A stretch of DNA of 64,000 nucleotides from RUG14300 sp964561145. GTDB taxonomy: Bacteria > Bacillota > Clostridia > Christensenellales > CAG-1252. This document shows positions 1 to 12,000 of this stretch, in pieces. Under the pieces are notes generated by a model. The model was not told the origin of the DNA. It was given only the letters and a program-made list of their open reading frames with translations, and searched no databases. Positions within the stretch are counted from its first letter, which is position 1, and each line of letters starts with the position of its first letter. The stretch covers positions 222,347 to 286,346 of the forward strand of contig CAZLNZ010000001.1 of NCBI GenBank assembly GCA_964561145.1. The letters run 5' to 3'. A program made the position numbers and the translations under genes.

Positions 1-3000
1 TATAACCTTATTTACTCCGGCGGAAAGCTTGTTTCGGACTTCGGTTTGACTGCACAGTCAATAACTATGAAGTACTCCAAATCCGCTGCTAAGAGCTTTA
101 GCTATAAGTTTGACGACCAAAGCATATTGATTCCGAGAGAGGCAATAGATTCCTTCGGTAGAATGCCCCTTAAGTTTACCTTTAGAGGAACAAGTAAATA
201 TGCAATAATCGATACAACTCCTGCTAAGCCTACCATTACAATTGGCGACATCACTGAGAAACTTGTTTTCGACGGAGATTATGCTGTAATTTCTTTAGGG
301 GACGGAGTGGAACTTGAGAATATCTTATCCGTCATTGTATCTTCTGAGGATGGTAAAAACATTATTTCCATTGAAATGGACGGACTCGGATATAATAAGC
401 AGCATGTCGGCTTATCCGTTGTCGGTGGTGATGTGGAAATTGGTTTGGATTTACCAAAGAGATATAAGACACAAATCGGTGGCGGTGAACCCATTTATTT
501 AGAGGGCTCCGACACACCTATTTATGGTACAGGAGGACCTTATCACGAACTGGAGGAGTATTCTTTCCTAGGTTTAGGTATTAACACTTCAACCAAGGGC
601 TTGAAGCTTGAGGATTACACCGAGTGGAATACTAATGAGTATTATTTGCAGGCAGAATTAGCACTGAAACTGGATTATGATCCTACAGAGGAGCATATAT
701 TGGACTACTTCGACAGCAAGGAGGGAGACTCATTGTCTTTTGCTGAACTTAAGGAAGCGATAAAGGCAAGTATTCTAGTTACGACAAGACTTGATACAGA
801 GCTTAAGCTTAAGGTTAGGATTAAGATCAACACCAAAGATTGGAACTTATCCGAGGCAAGAGTCGATATTTATATCAGCGGATATCAAAAGGAAATAGCC
901 GGTGTTAATTATGACGTAACCGATCCTATAGTTATTTACCTTGACGGAGCCGGAGATCCTGAAAAGGCTGCAGCATATATCGACATGAGTCCTTTAGGTA
1001 TAGATCCCTTCTATGCAAAGGTTGATTTTGTAACAATGGTCAAGGAGTTTGTAATAAGCAAGATCGGATCTTTAGACTTTAGTAGCTCGAATAAGAACAA
1101 TGATGTCGGTTTAGAAGGTCAAAAACTTGACTGCGGCTGTACTTGCGTCGATTGCATTAAGAACGGCAAGTGTAACTCTTTTGGTAAGAGCTATTGTTCA
1201 GAGGGCTGTACTTGTAGTTGTTGTATGTTATCTTGCGGATGCACAAATGAAACCTGTATGGCGACGGGCTCCTGTTATAATTTCCTAGGTATACGTATTT
1301 GCGATGGAGAGACCTGCGGTTGTTCTTGTACCTACCTGAAGTGTGGTTGTGATAATCAGGAATGTAAGGAAAATGGAAGTTGCTACAAGTATGATGACGA
1401 AACGAACGAGCTTGTACGAATTTGCGAAGATAACTGTAATTGCTCTTGCTGTGAGTTAAAGTGCGGTTGTAGCTGTGAAAGATGTATGAACAACGGCACC
1501 TGTCACGATCCTGATGATGAAAGCATCAACTATTGTGATGTCGATTGTACTTGCAGCTGTCATTCTACAGATAGCAGTGTCGACATAGACACAATTCTTT
1601 CCTACACTCAATACCTCGATAGATTTATTAACCTTGTTTCTGTTGGAAATAGCCGCATATTGTTATCCCTCAATAAGAACGTGGTCAATAACCTTTTTGC
1701 TGCGTTTGCGATAAGTACCATATTCCCTGAGAATTGTGATATATTCCTAGAGGGGAGAGCTTACGAGGACTTTGAAAACAGTTATTTGCGACTTGTAGTT
1801 AACGTAAACAAGGAGGACGGAAGTGCTTATGAAACAGAACTTAAGCTTTCAGGTTTCATAGGAACCGGGTATAATTCCGATGCATTTGCTAGAGACTATT
1901 TAGCACAAACTTCAGAGGAACTTATAGATAAATGGGATAGCTATAAGGAAAACGCATTTAATAAGCTTGTTCTCAAGATCAAGGCAAATGACGGAGAATG
2001 GCTTGATTATGAGGAGAATAAAGGATACATTAATAACGATACCGTTATCGGTGTATTCTATGACCTGGCTACTCCCGTCCTTGCAAATGAGTACAGAGCG
2101 GATACCTCTTTTGGTATTGATATTCGTCCTAACGGAAATAACGATTATCAAGGCTGGATTGATTCCTCAGAACTTCAAGTTAAGTTTGAAACAACAATGT
2201 ATTTGACCACAAATGGCGGTAAGAATGATGAAAGTATCGATATGGATATCACAAGTGTTTTAGAGGAGTTGTTCTGCTTGAACAGCAATCCTAATTCCAC
2301 CACCGCTGATTTGATCAAAATTATACTTGATAATTCAAAGACTCCCGAAAACTATTATGACTTCAGAGTAAGAATAGATGTCGGTATGTTTGTTGATATT
2401 GCCGACTCCAATGCTACCGAAGTTAAGCTTGAAATTGCAAGGGAGTATAAGGATAATAAAGGTAATATTAAGGATACTGTTTTAATTGGCTTGTACTATC
2501 TTAACAGCGTGCAAACGGTTTACCTCTCTTTGCCCGTCTTGAGCATAGAAGGCTTTAAGGTAACAGGCGTAGATCTATCCTCTGTAATCAGCGGTTTGAC
2601 CGGTTTGAAGTGGAAGGATGATTTGGCACCTGCCGGCGATTCGGAAACAGACCTCTACGGACTAGTACTTGATATATTTGATTTAGACATATCGGTAGTG
2701 CAAAAATACATCGATATGATTGTCAATGCGGGTAAAAACGACGATACTTGCAGTAATGCGGCTTTAGCCATAGCAATAAGTGATCGCCGTTTGGGTTTGG
2801 CAATAAACTTTGCCTTTATAAAACTCATTCTCAATATGATTGATCTTGGCGATGATGTTAATAACATTATTAACGGAATCACCGAAAAACAACCAATTGA
2901 CAGAGTGGAACTGTTTATTGACAGAGGTGACGGTATTTTATCCGAAGGAGAAAGTATTTTCTCCGATCTAAAGTTAGGTATAGGCATATACTTTAATAAA

Positions 3001-6000
3001 GCATCAACAGGTGACTTAGGTGAAAATATCGGAGAAACCGAGAATTATGAATGGGTGGGCTTAGAGCTGGCGATTGACGGATTGGATATATCAATAGGTC
3101 AAAATAACAGTAGTAGCTCAGTTGGCATATCTACCAAGAATCCCGCTTCACATTTGAGCATGCCTTACTTAGATAAAGCCGAACAAGGAACTACCATAGA
3201 GTATGGCGGTGGAAGAATAACCAATCTTGAATCCTTCGCGGATTTGGCAAATTATCAAGACCTAATGGATATAAGCAAGATAAGTGTATCCTTGGGTGGA
3301 GCAATAACCTTTGATTTGATTCAAGATCAATTAGGCTATGAGAATCCATTGCTGAATGCGATTTTAGAAAAGCTCTCCTCTGTTAATCTTGGAATAAGCT
3401 TATCCGATGATATGCTAACCATTAACAAAAATATAAGCGATGCTTTTGAGTTTAGTTTTGAACTAGTAGCAGATATTGACTTTAAAAACTGGGAGAATAC
3501 AGAGCTTAAACTCGAGATAAAATACGCAAGGCGTGGACGAGATGGCGGTTTGGACAGCAAGAGTACGCTAATCGGTATTTATTATTGTTCTACGTCAACA
3601 GAAAATGCGACGAGTAACGATAATGTGAATAGCGGTGCTGTTTATCTTGATTTAACCAACTTGGGACTAATGAAAGTTAAGGTTCAAGGTCTAAGTATAA
3701 CTGCAATAATCGAAGAGTTTGCGGGAATCGACCTAACCAAGGGGTTAACTGTTGGAACCAACATTCTTGAAAGCTTGTTCGGAACTACGAACTTGGGTAC
3801 GGTTATTAACGGGTTGGTTGATAAGATGGAGGAAGAAAAGCTCTTCCCCGATGATGCCGGTAATGTAGAAACGATCTCGGTACAATCAAATGAAAAGTTA
3901 TCCTGCGGCTGTACCAATCCATATTGTGTAAGTCGTGGAACTTGTCGTGACGCAAGCGGTAATTTGACGGAAGGAATCGATCATCGTTGTGCCGAGTGTT
4001 ATGATAATGCACGTGTCGAGGTGACGGTAGGCTCTTATATTCGTGATATGGCATTAGGCTTGAGAGGATCAGACATTCAAGGCTCCATCACAAGCGGAAT
4101 GCTTAACAAGTTATTATCTATGCTTGGAGTCGATTTCATTATACCCGAAGGTACAGAGATCGAGTTTGATGTTAAGGTTGCAGGCGGCTTCGACTCTTTG
4201 GATTTGAAGCTTACGAGTTATGACCAAGCCGAGAACGGTGAATTGTATTCTGCCGGTACAAGCATTAATCTTAATATTAACAAACTTGCCGTAAGCTATA
4301 AGCCAAGTACTAATGAAGGGTTATTGAAAGGTATTGTCTATACGAATACAAGTGGTAAGAAGCAAGAGATTTCAGGCTTCTCCGGCTTTAATCTCGGAGG
4401 AATGATCGGACCCGACAATAACTATGACGGATACTTGGTAGCAGATATTATTTCCAACGTAATCGATGCATTGAATACAAGAGTCAATTTGACCTTGGAT
4501 ACCAATTCCAGTTACGTCGATGCTTCAGGCGTTTCTGTAATTAGCGGAGAGGAAAGACACACCACCATTAACGTAACAAGAATAGGTAACGAGTCTAATA
4601 CCTGGAGCAAAATAGGTAACTATACACACGGACTAAATCTTGAAACGAATCTCTTGACCAGCACCGACTTTACTAATTTCTTAGGAAAATATCTAAAGGG
4701 TATTTACTATGCCAACCATGAATTGGTTTTCGATATTCGTTTGTATTTGACAGGTCTTAATTGGTTACAGTCTATACCTTTAGTTAAGAATTGGACTAGC
4801 GGTTGGTTTGTCGATGTTGCCGATGGTCAAATCGGAATACCTCTTTATGGATATGAGGAGGGTCAGGAAATCGCCATTTCTCTAGACTTAAAAGAGCTTT
4901 TAGGAAAGAGCTCAGGTATAGATGGAAGCGTGGACAGTCCGACTAGCGTTGCCACAGGCGGCGGTGGTTCATCAGGGGTCAATCCTTCCGACTTACTCGA
5001 TGGCTTAAAGGATCCTATTAAGGGAATAACCATAAACATCGGTGACGGCGAGATAGGAAGTCATGGTGTTCTAAAGGGCGGAGATAGCGGTATAAGCAAT
5101 ATCAGAATAGATATTAATCCATTATTAATCGGTGGCATTTTGGCATCTGTTCCCGATATGCTTCTCGATGCATTGAAGAGTGCAGGACTTTTCAACGATG
5201 TCGGTACCTTATCTTCTATTGACAATGAGCATATGATCTATGCTATCTATGACGGCATATTGACAAGTGCTCTTAATCAGTATCTAAATACGGGAAATGA
5301 TTATTTTAATAATCTTCTCAGATCTGCAATTGACGGACTTGCCGGTGATTTTATCTTTACCTTATTCAGTCAATTCCTTCCTTTCCCGACAATAACAACG
5401 GACAGTGATGTTTATGTACTGATTGAAATGCACGATTCCTTGAACAAGAATAAGGAAATGAGTGCGATTCGCAAAATCTTCTTTGCGATTCAAACTCCGT
5501 CTACCGGTGAGTATTACGAGGCGACTATAGAATTGGATGGTATTGGTCTTGTTGCGGTTAATACCGACGTGAAGGATCCCATAACGCTTATAGTTGATGA
5601 CGATCCCTCCGATACACCTGTTCACGGCAATACTCTTGATCGTACTATAATAGATGTATTCGACCTTGACTATAACAAGGATGGTATTGTTGATTATATG
5701 GAGAACCTCCCCGGCAAGGCTGATATCAATCATTTTGCAGAGGGAAGCGTACCCGAGGGTACAGAAAACACTTCACAAAAGAATTATGACGTAAGCTGGT
5801 CCGATGCCATATTTACAATAGATCCTCAAGCCGGTGATACTTGGTATGAGATAGAAGGATATGTCCTCAACTATGTAACTAAGGTAAATGTATTTGTACC
5901 CAATTCTGCTGCAAGATTGGTCAAAAATGCTGAAGGCTTATCTGTTGATGTTAACGGTGAAAAGGTATCCGTACCTATGATTACAGGAAAGGGCTTTGAA

Positions 6001-9000
6001 TATCCTGTACGCTTAGAGGCATATGAGGTCGAGGACTTTGTCAAGAATTTACCCGGCATTATCTATGTTACCATGGTTGACGGAAATAATGAAAACGAGT
6101 TCATTAAGACATTTGACGGAACAGCGGGTACCGGCGGAAATATCGTAAAATGGGATGCTCACGAGTTATCTAGCTCCTATTCCGGCGGAACTTATAAGCT
6201 CTACTTAACCTTTGGTGACGGAATAGTAGGAAACTACAGTGTTGAAATTCCCGTTGTGGTTAATGAAAACACCTTAAACGGAATCATATTCCCTGATGAA
6301 AACGGAAGTTTTGAAAACGGCTCATCGACACTTGTATTTAATCCTTACGAGAAGATCGAATTACCGAGTCAGGTATGGGCTACATTCGGCAATGCGGTTC
6401 CCAAACTTTATAATATCAAGTGGGATATCACCGCAGAGGATATCAAGCCTATTTACACAGGATATACCTACAGAGTAAACGCTAGTATAGGAAATCTTGA
6501 TATAGGGTATTATGAATACAAGAATATAACTATTACAGTCAAGTCGTATGTTCTCAATGATTATAAGTTACTTAACAAGGACGGCACATATTCCGATCTA
6601 GACTTGGTTTTCGATCCTTATAGCTTTGCTAGCGGAAGCGATACCCCCGATAGTTTGAACGTTGATATGTATCCTAAGTATTTATGGATTAAATACGAGG
6701 GAGAATCAACCTATACTAAACAACGTGTTGAGTGGAATCTCTCCGGTGTTCAGAATAACTATAAGGGAGGAATCACCTTCGCTACCTTCAGAGTAACAAG
6801 CGATGATTCCGATGAGCTTAGTCGTATAGAGCTTGCAGGATATCAAACAACGGATATTGCCGTACGTATTAAGGACGCAACAGCAACCGACGTAATAATT
6901 GAGAATTTGGCTAATAGAATCGATCCGATGTATATGCTCTATGTAAGAAGGAATTCTAACGGAGATATTATTGATTACATCGATTACAAGGGCTCTCAAA
7001 GATTCGTAAGCAGTATGCAAAATGTAATCTTTAATCTTTTGTCAGGTGATAATGTTGATCTTCTCAAGGAGTATAAACCCGAGTTGGTTGTTTACGATGT
7101 TGAGCACGGAAAGATAGTAGATCCTACAGATGAACTTGATGAAAATTGCTATCCCAGACGAGTAACAATAGTATACAAAGACGGAACAACGGCAACCTTC
7201 GAAGGAACGGTGAGATTGGGAACCTTTGTGGAGAGTGGAGGACTGGTATGGAACGTATCAGACATCAATCTCGATTACACAGGCGGAACATATTACGCTC
7301 ACTTAAGAGTCGGTACTTCTTCAGGCGGTTATCAGGATATAGATGTGCCCATCTATATTATTGATCGTACAATAGCAAGTATTAATTTAAAATCGGTAAG
7401 AGAAAGTTATGTATTTAATCCTTATCTTTACACCGATTACGCTCTTGATGAAGCACTGTATCCCTCTAATGGTTTAGATTTATACTCTTTAATTAACTCC
7501 TCCGAGTCTTCCTTGAGCAATGTAATCTTTACTTCTCAATCGGCAGGTTATTATCCGATAGAATGGGATTTATCCGCTGTAAGTCAGGATTATCATGGCG
7601 GTTCATACACTGCAAAGGCAAAAATAGGTAGCGATGCTGCGGGTTATCAGATAGTATCCTTTGAGATTATCATTCAACCAAAGGTAATTGCCTCACTCTT
7701 AATAGACGAATTTGTATTCGATCCTTACGATGAAAGCGTTAATCCTATGGATAAGAATACATATCCTTCCGAGATAGATGTCCGTTTCGAGGACCATACC
7801 AATTACACCTTCAAAAATGTCAAGTGGGATTTAGAGAATTTAGCAGATGTTTGGAGTGCAAGAGGCGGAGAAACAACGATTAAAGTTAAGCTCGGAAATG
7901 CGTTAGGCGGCTATCAACTTATTGATGTACCGGTTGTTGTCAAGAACCGTTATATTAAGGAATTCCAGCTCAATTCCGACAATATTTTAGTGTTTGACCC
8001 TTACGGAATTGATTCCGATTGTTTGAGCACGGATCCGCGCCTTACCACAAGCTATCCTCAAGCGATATCTGTCATTTTCGGATCAGAGAACAGTGATAAA
8101 GAGGACGAAGCAGGTATTGTAAATGTCATATGGGATATTAACAGCGTAATAAACGATTACCAAGGCTATATGAGCAAGGACGGAGATAAACTATATAAGG
8201 ATTATACCGTAATTGCGAGGGTCGGTAATGGCTTAGTAGGCTATGAATCCTACAGTATATTGGTAAGAGTGCTTAATCGCGAGATCAAGGCTCTCAATCC
8301 TAATGAAATAACAATTGATCCCTTCAGCAACGATAGCTTAACTTCAACGGTTACCGTTGTGTTTAAGGATGATACAGAGGGCTCAATGAGTGTTGAGTGG
8401 ACAAACAAGAATTTTGATCTGTATGTATTAGGAAGAAGGGTAGATAATAGCAATGCAAGTGTAAATGCAAGAGTAGGTAATTACATCGGCGGTTATCAAA
8501 CCTTTGACGTCAAGGTAACAGTTGTCGAAAAGACGATTTCTGAGGTTTACAACGGCAACGAGATATTGGCAATGCTTGTAAACGGTGAGCTATGTATGTC
8601 GGGCTTCGAATACAAGGTAGGAGAAGAAAAATTCTACAGAGAGGATTCCTATTTCGAAATAGATCCTCTTGAAGAAACCACAATGTTGGTTAGCGTGACG
8701 AGGGATTCTAGCGGTAGATATTCCTATACTCGTACAGCGGTGGGCAGCAAGCTTACAGCCTACTTCAAGGAGGATGGAACCTCGAGAACATTGAACGCTT
8801 CTTGGTCTTTTGACAATATCGTTGATTGTGACTACAGAGGGAAGGAATTCTATTCTAAAAACAATGACGGAACTAAGGGCGTCATACTTGAGCTAGGTAA
8901 TGCAAGAGTGGGCTATGTCCAAATCGAGCATAAAGCTGTGGTTTTGACAAGAACGGTAGCTGTTGATAAGAACGGAATGCCATTGATTTACTCCTCCTAT

Positions 9001-12000
9001 GATTATGCTGGCGGCAATGGCGAGCTATTACAATACATTGTTGACGACACCTATAACAGTGCAAGTTATCCTAATGTTTTATACTTTGAGTTTGTTGCTT
9101 CGACAATTAAGAGCGACAAGGTTACCTCTAAGGTTGTAAGTTGGACAAAGAATGCAGATGTCGCTAGTGTTGTAATAGGAAACGAAAGGTACGGCTACCA
9201 AGTATTTGATTTTAAGGTATATAAGATAGATAGAGATGTGTCTTATAACAGCTTTACAGATGCCGATGTTGACGGAAAAATAGAGGTACTGATTAACACA
9301 ATAAACTCTAATAGCATTATTTCAGCTTCTAAGAGGGAGGAATTGTCTCAAACAGTACTATCCTTCAAGTCGTCAAATAGAGTATTAGGTGTAGGAATGG
9401 AGAAGCTTTACCTCGATATGATTGAGGAGTTAAAACTTTACGACGATGAGTCTGTATCTGAGATCTTGGAACTTGCAGAAGAAATCAAGTACGAAATGTT
9501 CTCTATTATCTTCGTTGATCCGTACAATATTTCAATGCCTGACAGCTTGAAAGTAACAATAGGAAGAGCAAAGGATTCTTCTACAGGGCTATATATCACA
9601 CGTGATATTTGTAGATGTGAAAAATGCAGTGGAGAGTATTGTGACTTGAGCTGTGATTGCTGGTGCGTTTCTGAAGAGCATGTATTGACTGCAGACTGGG
9701 CAAAGGCTTCGATCTCCTATCTCTACAGCACTGCAGGAACGACCCAATTCATAGAAAGGATTACCGTCGGTGATGAGTCTGTCGGCTTTAAGGAGGTATC
9801 CGCTCTTGTTGAAATCGAGGGAAGACAAATCGTATCTGTAGAAAAGGACGAGTTTGAAATCGATCCTTATGACTATAAGGCACTTCCCGAGAGTATACTA
9901 GTGCTATTTGCCAACGAGGTTGATGGTAAGCGATTGGCAGGTACTTTAGAATTAATTGCCAATATTAGCAATGCAGTTAAGGTAACCGAGACAATGGTTT
10001 CTGATCCTAACTCCATAGTATTTGGTCATAGTGAATACATTAACAACAACCACTACTTCTATCAAGGAGGTTATTATGTGTTGACCGCTAAGGTCGGTAC
10101 AAGACTTGGAGGATACCAAGAGGTTGACATGCTGTTAAATGTTGCAAATAGAGAAATCTATAGCGTGGCGGATAAGTACAAGGATGAAAACGGAGAATTT
10201 ACACAAGTGATTACTCCGTATCTTGGCGAGAACGGTGCAACCAATACTCCTTCCAATACACTTGAAGTAGTATATAAAGCCACCGATTCAAATGGTGAAA
10301 GAGTAACAGGCGAACTTAGCGTTCTTTGGTCTTACGCAAATATTAATTACCATTATACCGGAAGCGAGAGCAGAACTAGCGTAATGGTCGGTAACGTTCA
10401 AGGCGGATATCAAATTATACCCGTTAATGTTATAGTCGAGTCAATGCTTGCAGAAAAGGTAGAGCCTCTAAATAAAGAGGGCGAGTCCTTTGTTTATAAT
10501 CCTTACGATGTAAACGGATTAATTCCTACGTATGTGAATGTGACTCACAAAGGTATCGAGCAACCTATTAGAATGACAGTTGATTCCGTAAACGGATATA
10601 AATTGTCTGTTCGCACAGTGAACGGTGTTGAAAAGACAATAGCCTTGATTAGAGTAGGTAACGAAAGGAGCGGTTATCAATGGGTAGAGTGTGAACTCAC
10701 CGTTGCAAGTAGTGAAATAGAAAGTTACGAGTTATTAATCTTTGACGGCGAGGAACATAACGGAATTCTCCGTGATGCGATTAGACCGTACACCAATCCG
10801 TTGACTGTTGACGAAAACGGTGAAATCTGTATAAATGGCAAGAAGTTAACAGTGAAGTGCTTTAATAGGGATTACGAAAAGGCTGTATATCTCAATGCTA
10901 AGCTATTAAGTGACTTTAGTTATGATTACAGAGGAACAAAAGACACAATTGCCTTGAAGGTGGCACTCGGTAATGTCGAGGGCGGATATGTTGACGAGGA
11001 TATAAACGGCAACCCCTTTATGATCTATGTAAAGGTTCTTCCCGAAACGATAGAAAAGGTTCAGATTCTTAGCGGTATTAGATATGTAGATATCTTTGAT
11101 AGATACTTTAACGTTGAGGAACTTGATCCTTACTGCTTGCCGGAAGTTGTTGACGCTATAACGGTAACATTATCTAGTGGTGAACTTGTCGAAGGCTTAA
11201 GTATAGAAAAATACGCCTTTAAGGATAATGACGGTGAAATTAGAAACGACCTCTATAAGGGCTTTACCGCTTCGGTAATACTTTATGTAGGGAATGAAAC
11301 AGGCGGCTATCAACCGGTTGAGCTAACCTCCAATGGTGAAGTCGGACAAGTTAAGTTCAAGGAGGCATCTATTGACTTTAATGATAGCGAGTTCTTGAAG
11401 CAAATTTCCTCATGGGTTGATCCGTATTCGTATACCCTACCAAAGGTTATTTACTATAATTCCGTAGGATATGAAGTCAAATTCTTTACAGTAGACGGAA
11501 AGTCCTTTACCGATGCCGATATAGCTTATTTTGGCGGATCATTTGATCTCGTAATGCATATAGGCAATGAAGAGGGCGGTTATCAGCTTTACGAGTATAC
11601 CTTGAATGTATATCAAAAGCTAATTGAAAGTATCGATATCGATACCGTCAAGCTGGATCAATTTGCAGGTATTCTCCAATTACCCGAGGGTGATATTGAG
11701 GTTAGATTCTCAGACGGAACAAAACGAGTATTTACCATAAAGACGTTAATAGAATACGTACATGACAGTTATTTCGAGTTGAAACTTGTTCCCAATGGAT
11801 TAGAAGGCTTTGAGTTATCCGATGAGATAATATCCGTTGATGAAGACTTTAGTCAAGGCGGTTGGGATTTGAGAGGAGTCGACTTATCCTTGAGCGGTGG
11901 TTTGTATTATGGTGTTCTCTATCTGGGCAACGATGTCGGCGGCTATCAGCCGGTAAGCGTAAGATTCCTAGTTTCCGAAAAGGTACTTGATGATACACAG

